A stretch of 5,719 nucleotides of DNA from Phycisphaerales bacterium (GCA_028288875.1 JAQGHK010000191.1:1-5719), one strand, 5' to 3'. Positions 1 to 5,581 are shown, counted from the stretch's first letter. The notes: generated by a model from the letters alone, not told the origin. Numbers and translations: made by a program.

Positions 1-18
1 CGTGTGCTCTTCCGATCT
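1..18 (+). other. Illumina TruSeq adapter remnant (assembly artefact)
   Basis: The first 18 bases, CGTGTGCTCTTCCGATCT, are identical to the 3' end of the standard Illumina TruSeq Read 2 adapter. Genomic sequence starts at about base 19. The apparent GTG start at base 2 lies inside the adapter and is not a real start codon. An exact 18-base match placed precisely at the contig edge is best explained by untrimmed reads. Confidence 0.95.
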
Positions 19-19
19 A

Positions 20-955
20 ACCGGCCCTAATGGCGTCCCTAGCCTGAATGTCGGCGCGGTGGGCAGTCCAAACAGCGCCACCAGCGGCTCACTGATCGTC
101 TCGAACCAGGGAGCGCTTCGTACCAACGCCGGCAATACCACCGCCACCATCGGCGGCACGGGCACGGGCACGCTCGCGGTGCAGGATGCCGGCTCAAGCT
201 GGATCCATACCGGTCTTGTCTACGTCGGTGACACGACAGGCAGCACCGTCGGCACATTGAACATCTGGAACGGCGCGACGGTCAACATCTCGTCTACCAA
301 TAACGCCGGCACGCTGCGAATTGGTGCTGCCGGCTCGCTGAACCTATCCGGCAGCAATTCCACGCTGAACGTCGATTCGATGGACCTCGCCAGCAACGCC
401 GCCAACGTTCACTTCACGAGCGGCACGTTGAACCTGGCGGGGGCGATCAATAACGTCGGTTCGACGCCGCTGAGCATCGGCGGCACGCTCGGCGGCAGCG
501 GGACGATCAACGGCGGCGTCACCGTCCCCAGCGGCGGCCGCATCCAGCCCGGCGACGGCACGAGCACGGGCACCTTTTCCATCACCGGCCCACTGAATCT
601 CTCTGGCACGATGCAGATGCGCCTGCTGGCGGTGAACAGCTACAGTAAGATCATTGTGGACCCGTCCGCCGGCACGCCGGTTCTGACCGGCACGATCGCC
701 CTTAGCCTGCCGACCACGTACACGCCCGCCATCGGCGCATCCTTCGATCTGCTCGATTTCGCCGGCACCCTCGGCCCCGGCTACACGTTCGATTTCTCCG
801 CCGCTTCGCTCGGCAGCGACAAGCAGTGGGATACCAGCTCCTTCGCCGCCACTGGCTCCGTCAGCGTCTCCGCCGCACCAGAACCCGGCACGGCGACGCT
901 GGCGATGCTCGCCAGTTCGCCGCTGCTGATTCGGCGTCGCCGCCAACGCGTGTGA
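20..955 (+). CDS. PEP-CTERM protein with autotransporter-type beta-strand repeats (5' truncated)
   Basis: This is the C-terminal part (about 311 genomic residues) of a large secreted or surface protein; the N-terminus and signal peptide are lost at the contig end. The chain is rich in Gly, Ser, Thr and Asn and shows repeated short beta-strand patterns (GTLAVQDAGSSW, VYVGD, GTLNIWNGATVNI, GTLRIGAAGSLNLSG). These resemble the T5SS/PEP-CTERM-associated repeat and the autotransporter-associated beta-strand repeat, in which GGxxxGSGxINGxVxV is followed by xxPGDG. The end is a PEP-CTERM sorting signal: a Pro-Glu-Pro triplet (bases 878-886), a short hydrophobic stretch, then RRRRQRV and the TGA stop. 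In PEP-CTERM systems this tail is thought to be cut by an exosortase during export to the envelope or extracellular matrix; no exosortase gene is in the window. The hydrophobic segment is short and contains SSP, so anchoring may be weak. Exact role unknown. It converges with the SUKH-like gene 54 bases downstream. Confidence 0.85.
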   Translation, partial: TGPNGVPSLNVGAVGSPNSATSGSLIVSNQGALRTNAGNTTATIGGTGTGTLAVQDAGSSWIHTGLVYVGDTTGSTVGTLNIWNGATVNISSTNNAGTLRIGAAGSLNLSGSNSTLNVDSMDLASNAANVHFTSGTLNLAGAINNVGSTPLSIGGTLGGSGTINGGVTVPSGGRIQPGDGTSTGTFSITGPLNLSGTMQMRLLAVNSYSKIIVDPSAGTPVLTGTIALSLPTTYTPAIGASFDLLDFAGTLGPGYTFDFSAASLGSDKQWDTSSFAATGSVSVSAAPEPGTATLAMLASSPLLIRRRRQRV

Positions 956-957
956 GG

Positions 958-1004
958 TCGGCCGGCCGTGCATTGCACGTTTGGACTCGCACCCCCGCGG
1001 CCGA
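958..1004. terminator. Nested inverted repeat between convergent genes, possible terminator
   Basis: The 54-base gap between two convergent stops holds an outer 7-base pair (TCGGCCG 958-964 with CGGCCGA 998-1004). Inside is a 5-base stem CGTGC-ATT-GCACG (967-979) followed by TTT. Position between convergent stops fits a bidirectional terminator, but the stems are short and there is no proper U-tract. Confidence 0.25.
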
Positions 1005-1009
1005 ACAGC

Positions 1010-1654
1010 CTATCGGCCGACAGCGGGCTTTTGCCGATCGGGCACGTACCTATTTGGCAACCATTCTTTACCTGTCCGGCCGTCTGAAAACCGAGTGTAA
1101 CACAGCAACAATTCGTTGAAGAAAAAGGCCGGCTTCTCGTAAAGAAGCGTGACAAAATCAGCGAACGTAGCCGCCATTGGCGGCGTGTATCTCTCTGGAC
1201 GCATCGTCCACGGCCACCAATAAATGGATCCAGCCTTCGGACCGCGGATCACCCAATGAAGATAACTGCTAGCACCACGAGAATGTCCGAAAGCGATGAA
1301 GTCATCGTGACCATAAGGCATGTCGTCATCCGGATAGTTGTCTTCTACCCAAGATTCAACCATCTGCTTGGTACGCTCCTTCCATTGCCCAATCGGAAAG
1401 ATTTCGACGCCTTCTGATTGAGTGGCAGCGTCAGTGTAGAGCAGCATTCCATCGTGTGCGGCATAGATCGCTGCTGCGTCTCGCGAGCCCGGCACGTCCG
1501 GGATTTGGGAACGAAGCAAAGAACCACCCGGCGGACCAGCCAGATGCAGCAATGGCGCGAGATAACCCTCAGTATTCGTCGGGTCGCTATTGGCGATACA
1601 GGCAAATGCCGGATCCGGGTCGGCGAGCAGTTGCTCGATCAGATGTAGGGCCAT
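1010..1654 (-). CDS. SMI1/KNR4 (SUKH superfamily)-like protein
   Basis: A 214-residue soluble protein with no signal peptide or membrane segment. The middle (about residues 58-95) reads DAAAIYAAHDGMLLYTD then GVEIFPIGQW, the usual SUKH pattern of an acidic 'nGg' loop followed by an 'eifp...w' strand. Next come DDFIAFGHSRGASSYLHWVIRG, an aromatic strand (SIYWWPW) and the C-terminal ATFADFVTLLYE helix, matching the 'ia.d..G...y' and 'sF.efl..l' parts of the SMI1/KNR4 fold. In bacteria such proteins often act as immunity proteins to polymorphic toxins, but many are orphan or unassigned; no toxin is visible here. The start is well bounded: an in-frame TGA lies two codons upstream of ATG 1654, and there is no good Shine-Dalgarno. 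GC content is about 50%, far below the neighbours, which suggests horizontal acquisition. The residues after about 190 (basic, ending DRQKPAVGR) look like a non-domain tail. Family assignment is by pattern recognition only. Confidence 0.7.
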   Translation of the reverse strand: MALHLIEQLLADPDPAFACIANSDPTNTEGYLAPLLHLAGPPGGSLLRSQIPDVPGSRDAAAIYAAHDGMLLYTDAATQSEGVEIFPIGQWKERTKQMVESWVEDNYPDDDMPYGHDDFIAFGHSRGASSYLHWVIRGPKAGSIYWWPWTMRPERYTPPMAATFADFVTLLYEKPAFFFNELLLCYTRFSDGRTGKEWLPNRYVPDRQKPAVGR

Positions 1655-1683
1655 ATGGGCTCAAGTGCTTCTGCAGGGTAATA

Positions 1684-1712
1684 AATATTCGACTGCGCGC
1701 CCAGATTAACAA
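1684..1712 (-). promoter_or_regulatory. Candidate sigma70-like promoter of the SUKH-like gene
   Basis: Read on the minus strand, TTGTTA (1712-1707) and AATATT (1689-1684) are separated by exactly 17 bases. Each matches the -35/-10 consensus at 4 of 6 positions, and the -10 ends 29 bases before the ATG at 1654. It lies in the AT-rich part of the upstream region. Chance matches of this quality are common. Confidence 0.3.
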
Positions 1713-1812
1713 GGTTCAGCCCATCACGTTAAGCGGACGCCTGCCCGGGACCTTAACAACTGTACGCGTCTCTTAAACCGTCGCGGCGGAGGCAAGAATC
1801 CGCCGATTCCTC

Positions 1813-1818
1813 TAGAAT
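1813..1818 (+). promoter_or_regulatory. TAGAAT box, candidate -10 element upstream of the unknown gene
   Basis: TAGAAT (5 of 6 to the -10 consensus) lies 113 bases before the chosen start at 1932. It sits just after a 7-base GC hairpin (CGGCGGA 1784-1790 with TCCGCCG 1799-1805). No clear -35 is present at 16-18 bases. The same hexamer occurs upstream of nuoI and dus and nowhere else that I found on this strand. Confidence 0.3.
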
Positions 1819-1921
1819 TTGGCCGACAATTCGGCTAGCCGGCGGTAAAATTGCGGTGCCCGTCGCGACGGCGGAATCGGTGGGGCCGTCTGGCTCCTGC
1901 TGCGGTCGCAGGGCGCTTGCT

Positions 1922-1927
1922 GGGAGG
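1922..1927 (+). promoter_or_regulatory. Ribosome binding site deciding the start at 1932
   Basis: GGGAGG lies 4 bases before ATG 1932. It is a strong purine-rich match to the anti-Shine-Dalgarno, though the spacing is slightly short. It favours ATG 1932 over the TTG at 1851, which has no comparable site. Confidence 0.6.
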
Positions 1928-1931
1928 CGTC

Positions 1932-2510
1932 ATGTCTGGTTCTTTTTTACCTTCGGCTGAGTTGGTTCCTGCGTCAGCTTCTGCGTCGGATTCGTCCTCG
2001 GAACTGTCCGCGGTCCTCGTGGCGGCGGGGGGCGATGCCGTTGACGTTGGCGGGCGGGCGGCGAGTTCGTGGCGGCATGGGATGTATGCGCGGAAGATCG
2101 CCGTGGGGGACGAGGAATTTGCCGGGTTTGAGGCGTTGCGGGCGGCGCTGACCGAGCAGTATCGCCCGCGGAGCACGATCGCGTGGATGCTGGTCGATCG
2201 GCTGGCGCGGCTGCAGTGGAAGCTGATGCGGGCGGAGGAGTCGGAGGTGCACGTGATCCATGCCGCCCAGACGCGCTACCGCTCCTATTACGACGGCGGC
2301 GAGCACGAGCGAACGCGCGCATTGCCGGTGGATGAAGCCATCGCTCAGGAGCTGAGAGATGACAAATCCGGCCTGCCGAAGCTGCAGCTGTTCCAGATGC
2401 GGCTGGAGCGGTCAATCTTTCGGACGATCGGGCTGTTGAAGGATTTACGTAAGTCGCGCGCGAATCTGGGCAAGGGCCGTACCGTGGCGAAGGGGTCGAA
2501 ATCGGCGTAA
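1932..2510 (+). CDS. Conserved hypothetical protein ('..HGMYA..F..LRAAL' family)
   Basis: A 192-residue protein from ATG 1932; the frame is open back to TTG 1851, but the GGGAGG site supports the ATG. Residues 1-45 are low-complexity (Ser, Ala, Asp, Val rich) and probably disordered. From about residue 50, SWRHGMYARKI is followed by FAGFEALRAALTEQYRP and a helix carrying LVDRLARLQWKLMRAEESEV. This resembles a widespread, uncharacterised group in Planctomycetes and other soil bacteria, whose usual N-terminal signature is an N-A-x-x-H-G-hydrophobic motif followed by 'F..L...L...'. The C-terminal half is helical and charged (LPKLQLFQMRLERSIFRTIGLLKDLRKSR) and ends in a basic tail, which could bind nucleic acid; that is speculation. 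There is no catalytic motif, signal peptide or membrane segment. It stands alone, about 280 bases from the divergent SUKH-like gene start and 255 bases from nuoI. Function unknown. Confidence 0.75.
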   Translation: MSGSFLPSAELVPASASASDSSSELSAVLVAAGGDAVDVGGRAASSWRHGMYARKIAVGDEEFAGFEALRAALTEQYRPRSTIAWMLVDRLARLQWKLMRAEESEVHVIHAAQTRYRSYYDGGEHERTRALPVDEAIAQELRDDKSGLPKLQLFQMRLERSIFRTIGLLKDLRKSRANLGKGRTVAKGSKSA

Positions 2511-2636
2511 GTGCTGGCCGGTGCGAGGGCTGGGCACGCTGCGCGTTCGTAAATATTCGGAGCAAGATTGGCGTATTTTTGGGGACTTATGGACGGTGCA
2601 TGTTCGATTCCAGGATCCTACGCGACCCCTGGGATG

Positions 2637-2701
2637 CCCGCGTAGCCGCGAGCTTGCTCGCGCGTCCGGTCCAAACGCGAGCAAGCCCGCGGCTACGCGG
2701 G
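2637..2701. repeat. Long palindromic intergenic repeat R1
   Basis: Two 26-base arms (2637-2662 and 2676-2701) are inverted copies matching at 25 of 26 positions, separated by a 13-base loop. Each arm contains CGCGTAGCCGCG and GCTTGCTCGCG in the left-arm orientation. It lies in the 255-base gap between the unknown gene and nuoI, 127 bases after the first stop and 64 bases before the nuoI start. There is no U-tract, so a REP-like element is more likely than a dedicated terminator, though the hairpin could still stop or stabilise transcripts. Confidence 0.9.
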
Positions 2702-2750
2702 GGAAGACGCCGGAGTGCGCGCCTTCCCTTTCGATCCCTTCGCAATTGCA

Positions 2751-2756
2751 TAGAAT
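2751..2756 (+). promoter_or_regulatory. TAGAAT box, candidate -10 element of nuoI
   Basis: TAGAAT ends 9 bases before the nuoI ATG. If it is the -10, transcription would begin about 2-3 bases before the start codon, giving a nearly leaderless mRNA. The lack of a Shine-Dalgarno sequence before this ATG is consistent with that. The best -35 candidate at suitable spacing (TTTCGA, 16 bases upstream) is poor, at 3 of 6. Confidence 0.35.
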
Positions 2757-2765
2757 GGACTTCGC

Positions 2766-3302
2766 ATGAAAGACTCAGATGTTCTCGTCCTTCAGGAGCC
2801 CACGCTGACGTTGGGCGATCAGTTCTACCTGCCGCAGGTCCTCAAAGGGCTCGGCACCACGATGAAGCACATGTTTCGCGTGGTCGTGCAGGGGAAGGAC
2901 CGGGTTATTCAGTACCCGGAAGAACGCCGTGAGGACCTGCCCATTGGCGAGGGCGGCATGCTCAAGAGCACCTACCGCGGCGTGCACCGCCTGAACCGCG
3001 ATGAGGAAGGCCGCGTCAAGTGCGTCGCCTGCTTCATGTGCGCCACCGCCTGCCCGGCCAACTGCATCCACATTGAAGGCGGCGAAAGCCCCTGGCAGGA
3101 CCGCGAAAAGTATCCGATCAAGTTCGACATCGACGAACTCCGCTGCATCTACTGCGGCATGTGCGAAGAGGCCTGCCCGGTGGACGCGATCGAGCTGACC
3201 AGTATCTACGACGTGGTCGGCCTGACCCGGCAGGAAATGATCTTCGATAAAGAGAAGCTGCTGCGCGTGTACGACGAGACGGTGAAAGACGAGCCGATGT
3301 GA
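2766..3302 (+). CDS. nuoI: NADH-quinone oxidoreductase subunit I (complex I, 2x[4Fe-4S])
   Basis: A 178-residue 8Fe ferredoxin-type subunit, the usual length for NuoI. In complex I, NuoI sits in the peripheral arm next to the membrane and carries clusters N6a and N6b, passing electrons from the NADH side towards N2 and quinone. Both binding motifs are complete: C86-x2-C89-x2-C92-x3-C96-P and C127-x2-C130-x2-C133-x3-C137-P. The first motif is followed by ANC (C100) and IHIEGGE, and the second by VDAIEL, as is typical. The N-terminal segment LPQVLKGLGTTMKHMFR and the YRGVHRL stretch also fit the family. ATG 2766 is the natural start; no Shine-Dalgarno precedes it. The gene ends in two tandem in-frame stops (TGATGA). 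No other nuo gene is adjacent: upstream is an unknown protein, downstream a hydrolase, and it is flanked by palindromic repeats R1 and R2. The alternative, a ferredoxin of another hydrogenase-like complex, is less likely given the full NuoI-like length and motifs. Confidence 0.92.
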   Translation: MKDSDVLVLQEPTLTLGDQFYLPQVLKGLGTTMKHMFRVVVQGKDRVIQYPEERREDLPIGEGGMLKSTYRGVHRLNRDEEGRVKCVACFMCATACPANCIHIEGGESPWQDREKYPIKFDIDELRCIYCGMCEEACPVDAIELTSIYDVVGLTRQEMIFDKEKLLRVYDETVKDEPM

Positions 3303-3314
3303 TGAGCGTCGTTT

Positions 3315-3404
3315 GGGTGCCACAGGTCGCGGTATTTCCGAGATCTGTGCCGCGGCCTGACACTTGAAGACACAGGTCTCGGCGTACCGCGACCTGTGGC
3401 ACCC
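3315..3404. repeat. Composite palindromic repeat R2 (four alternating 12-base units)
   Basis: Outer arms GGGTGCCACAGGTCGCGGTA (3315-3334) and its exact reverse complement (3385-3404) enclose a second inverted pair, CCGAGATCTGTG (3338-3349) and CACAGGTCTCGG (3371-3382). The inner pair has one mismatch, which would be a G-U pair in RNA. Seen another way, a unit CACAGGTCGCGG or close variant occurs four times as +,-,+,- (3321, 3338, 3371, 3387). It starts 12 bases after the nuoI stop and ends 40 bases before the hydrolase start. This is the layout of REP/BIME-type elements; it would form a long two-storey hairpin or cruciform. Confidence 0.9.
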
Positions 3405-3430
3405 GACTGCAGCACCCCGCGCCTCTGAAC

Positions 3431-3434
3431 GAGG
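3431..3434 (+). promoter_or_regulatory. Ribosome binding site for the hydrolase start at 3445
   Basis: GAGG lies 10 bases before ATG 3445. Together with the signal peptide beginning right at this ATG, it rules against the upstream in-frame TTG at 3364, which would translate through repeat R2. Confidence 0.5.
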
Positions 3435-3444
3435 CAAGACCATC

Positions 3445-4392
3445 ATGCGATTCCCATCCTTGATCAATCTTTCGCGCAGCAAAACGTTTGCCAGCGCGAT
3501 CGTGCTTTTCGCCATTCAGAACGCGTTCGCCGAAACGCCGGCGACGCGGCCCGCGACACCGCCAGCGATCACGCCGGATTCGAAGAATGTCTGCTATCGC
3601 CCGAACGCATCGTCTGACGCGGAGCGGCAGAAATGCACGCTCGACATCTACACCCCGCCCGGCGGGAAGGCCTCTGCCGCGATCGTCTGGTTCCACGGCG
3701 GCAACATCACCGGTGGCGATAAGAGCGAAGCGGCGAAGATCGCCAACCCGCTGCTGGATGCGGGCATCAGTCTGATCAGTGCGAATTACCGATTGTCGCC
3801 GGCGGTGAAGTATCCGGCGTACGTGGAAGACGCCGCGGCGGCGGTGGCGTGGGTGATGGATCACGCCGACCAGGTGGGCACGACGGCCGATCACGTCTTC
3901 GTCGGCGGTTACTCCGCGGGCGGATTCTTGGCGTGCGCCGTCGGCACACAGCCGCAGTGGCTCGCCACTCACGGGCACAAGCTAGCCGACCTGCGCGGCA
4001 TCGTCGGCGTCAGCCCGCAGGTGTTTACGCACTACACGATCCGGGCCGAGCGCGGGATTAAAGACCCGACGATCACGCCGGTGATCGACGACGCCGCACC
4101 GGTATTCTACGCCGCCGCCGATCTGCCGCCGATTCAGCTGTTCGTCGGCGATCACGACATGGACACCCGCCGCGAAGAACTTGAATATTTCATGGCGATC
4201 CTGAAGGCGAAGAAGAACACGACGTCGACGCTTACGCTAACCCCGAACCGCACGCATGGCACGATGACGAACCACGCTGCCGAGCCGGGCGATCCACTCG
4301 GCGTGGGACTGGTGAAATTCATCCAGTCGCACGCCAATGCCGCGCCGGCGACACAACCCGCAAAAAGTGCCGCAACGCAGCCCGCGAATTAG
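3445..4392 (+). CDS. Secreted alpha/beta hydrolase (esterase/lipase-like)
   Basis: A 315-residue exported enzyme. Residues 1-29 form a Sec signal peptide: a basic start (R2, R11, K13), a hydrophobic core FASAIVLFAI, and an AFA|E signal peptidase I site after A29. A Pro/Thr/Ala-rich linker follows. The catalytic domain has the oxyanion-hole motif HGG (H84-G86, in VWFHGGN), the nucleophile elbow G-Y-S-A-G-G with Ser157, an acid in VGDHDMD (probably D238; D236 or D240 possible), and His271 in RTHG. So the full Ser-Asp-His triad is present. HGG plus GxSxGG places it with HSL/BD-FAE-like carboxylesterases, which cleave esters of small acids or of acylated plant polysaccharides; the true substrate cannot be read from sequence. 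The C-terminus is a low-complexity ATQPAKSAATQPAN tail, similar in composition to the N-terminal linker. ATG 3445 is preferred because it starts the signal peptide and has GAGG upstream. It lies downstream of nuoI beyond repeat R2 and shows no functional link to its neighbours. Confidence 0.88.
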   Translation: MRFPSLINLSRSKTFASAIVLFAIQNAFAETPATRPATPPAITPDSKNVCYRPNASSDAERQKCTLDIYTPPGGKASAAIVWFHGGNITGGDKSEAAKIANPLLDAGISLISANYRLSPAVKYPAYVEDAAAAVAWVMDHADQVGTTADHVFVGGYSAGGFLACAVGTQPQWLATHGHKLADLRGIVGVSPQVFTHYTIRAERGIKDPTITPVIDDAAPVFYAAADLPPIQLFVGDHDMDTRREELEYFMAILKAKKNTTSTLTLTPNRTHGTMTNHAAEPGDPLGVGLVKFIQSHANAAPATQPAKSAATQPAN

Positions 4393-4426
4393 GCCATTTT
4401 TGGCCGCATTGTCCTGGGCCTTGCGT

Positions 4427-4432
4427 TAGAAT
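4427..4432 (+). promoter_or_regulatory. TAGAAT box, candidate -10 element of the dus gene
   Basis: TAGAAT, preceded by GCGT, ends 20 bases before the dus ATG. Used as a -10, it would give a leader of about 14 bases that just includes the ribosome binding site. No convincing -35 is visible at 16-18 bases spacing. It suggests dus is transcribed on its own rather than only from the hydrolase gene. Confidence 0.35.
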
Positions 4433-4438
4433 CGGCCC

Positions 4439-4444
4439 GAGAAG
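4439..4444 (+). promoter_or_regulatory. Ribosome binding site of the dus gene
   Basis: GAGAAG, 8 bases before ATG 4453, is a moderate purine-rich Shine-Dalgarno-like site at normal spacing. Confidence 0.4.
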
Positions 4445-4452
4445 AATCGCTC

Positions 4453-5472
4453 ATGCAACCGCTCCATATCGGCAATCTCCGTCTCGCCACCAACCTGCTG
4501 CTCGCGCCGATTGCCGGGTACTGCGACGTCAGCTATCGGCTGGTCGTGCGCTCTTGCGGCGGCGTGGGATTGGCGGTCACGGATCTGCTTTGTCCGGAAG
4601 CGGTGCTGAAAGAAAACACGCGCTCGCTGGAACTGGCGGCGACGTGTGAGGCGGATTCGCCGGTGTCGATGCAGCTGTACGGCGGCAATGTCGACACGCT
4701 TTGCGACGCGGCCCGCTGGGCGGAAGACCGCGGGGCGCACGTCATCGACATCAACATGGGCTGCCCGGTCGACAAGATCACCAAGCGCGACGGCGGCAGC
4801 AAACTGCTGTGCGACCCGGACCGCACGCTAAAGATGGTGGACCGCGTGAAAGGCGCGCTGCGCCACACGCCGCTGACGGCCAAGCTGCGGCTGGGGTGGG
4901 ATGATTCGTGCATCGTCGCGCCGTCGATGGCGAAGCGATTGGAAGAGGCCGGCGTGGCGATGATCACGATCCACGGCCGCACGACGGCGATGAAGTTCAT
5001 GGGTCAGGCGCGGCTGGACGGCATCGCCGAAGTGGTGGCGGCGGTGAACCACATTCCGGTGATCGGTAACGGCGATATTAAAACGCCGCAGGACGCCAAG
5101 CGGATGTTTGAGGTCACAGGATGCGCCGGCGTGATGATCGGCCGCGCGGCACTCGCCGCGCCCTGGATCTTCCGCGACACGTGGAGCTATCTCACGACCG
5201 GCGTCATCCCTGAGCCGCCGACGATTGAAGAGAAGTGTCAGTTGATGACCGATCACTTCAACAACATTCTTCACTATCGCACTGTGCACGCGGCGGTGAT
5301 GACGATGCGGAAGCGTGTCAGCTGGTACGCGAAGCAAATGAATCCCTGCCGGCCGATGCGGGATGCGATGTTGCTGATTAATTCGCCGGAAGATTTCTAT
5401 CGCGTGGTGCGGGAATTCTTGGAATGGCGCGCGGCGGGGGCACCCGTCGAGACGGACGTTATTGCGGCGTAA
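4453..5472 (+). CDS. dus: tRNA-dihydrouridine synthase (DusB-like)
   Basis: A 339-residue cytosolic flavoenzyme that reduces uridine in the tRNA D-loop to dihydrouridine using NADPH and FMN; the length is normal for bacterial Dus. The N-terminal TIM barrel starts with LAPIAGYCDVSYR (family: APMAGxTDxxFR), followed by SVSMQLYGG-type residues before the active site. INMGCPVDKITKRDGGSKLL contains the catalytic cysteine C104, which donates a proton to the uracil ring. The FMN/tRNA-binding elements follow: K144 in TAKLRLGW, H174-GRT, IPVIGNGDI (about 202-209), and the phosphate-binding GVMIGRAALAAPWIF (about 226-240). A helical C-terminal domain (about 250-325) follows. The overall motif set is closest to DusB/YhdG, but assignment to a particular uridine position is not secure. 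It begins 60 bases after the hydrolase stop, with its own TAGAAT box, and ends 4 bases before palindrome R3. Confidence 0.93.
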   Translation: MQPLHIGNLRLATNLLLAPIAGYCDVSYRLVVRSCGGVGLAVTDLLCPEAVLKENTRSLELAATCEADSPVSMQLYGGNVDTLCDAARWAEDRGAHVIDINMGCPVDKITKRDGGSKLLCDPDRTLKMVDRVKGALRHTPLTAKLRLGWDDSCIVAPSMAKRLEEAGVAMITIHGRTTAMKFMGQARLDGIAEVVAAVNHIPVIGNGDIKTPQDAKRMFEVTGCAGVMIGRAALAAPWIFRDTWSYLTTGVIPEPPTIEEKCQLMTDHFNNILHYRTVHAAVMTMRKRVSWYAKQMNPCRPMRDAMLLINSPEDFYRVVREFLEWRAAGAPVETDVIAA

Positions 5473-5476
5473 GTTG

Positions 5477-5569
5477 GCGGCGTTTTTGTAGGGGCGACAT
5501 ACAGGTCGCCCGCGAGCGTCAAATAGCGTCCGGACGGGCGACCTGTATGTCGCCCCGACAAAACGCCGC
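5477..5569. repeat. Long palindromic repeat R3 between convergent genes
   Basis: A perfect 21-base inverted repeat (5491-5511 and 5536-5556, core GGCGACATACAGGTCGCC) is extended outwards by a second 10-base pair, GCGGCGTTTT (5477-5486) with AAAACGCCGC (5560-5569), across a 4/3-base bulge. The loop is 24 bases. It starts 4 bases after the dus stop and ends 12 bases before the stop of the gene on the other strand, so it fills almost the whole convergent gap. It may serve as a bidirectional transcription stop or mRNA 3' stabiliser, and it is REP-like in form. It shares the 9-base core ACAGGTCGC with R2. Confidence 0.9.
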
Positions 5570-5581
5570 GCGTGACATGGA

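Noticed and set aside
1728..1757. GTTAAG ... CTTAAC inverted pair (1728-1733, 1752-1757), considered as an integron attC site near the SUKH-like gene
   Set aside because: Only 18 bases separate the pair, too short for an attC. The right partner breaks the RYYYAAC consensus, L boxes are absent, and it lies upstream of the gene rather than downstream.
1851..1931. Extended N-terminus of the unknown protein from TTG 1851
   Set aside because: The added residues are Arg/Gly-rich with no family match, and ATG 1932 has a GGGAGG site directly upstream.
3364..3444. Extended N-terminus of the hydrolase from TTG 3364
   Set aside because: It would translate through palindrome R2 and place 27 residues before a clear signal peptide that starts at ATG 3445.
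2775..3515. Long open frame on the minus strand (246 codons) opposite nuoI, and a similar one at 3118-3978
   Set aside because: They overlap genes with intact catalytic motifs and have His/Arg/Ala-rich composition typical of antisense frames in GC-rich DNA. They show no recognisable domain.
4392..4405. GGCCA-TTTT-TGGCC hairpin after the hydrolase stop as a terminator
   Set aside because: The stem is only 5 pairs and no U-tract follows it. It is likely chance.
2637..5569. The three palindromes as a CRISPR array or as terminal inverted repeats of one insertion sequence
   Set aside because: They are not direct repeats with regular spacers. R1 differs in sequence from R2 and R3, and no transposase lies between them; the enclosed genes are housekeeping-type.
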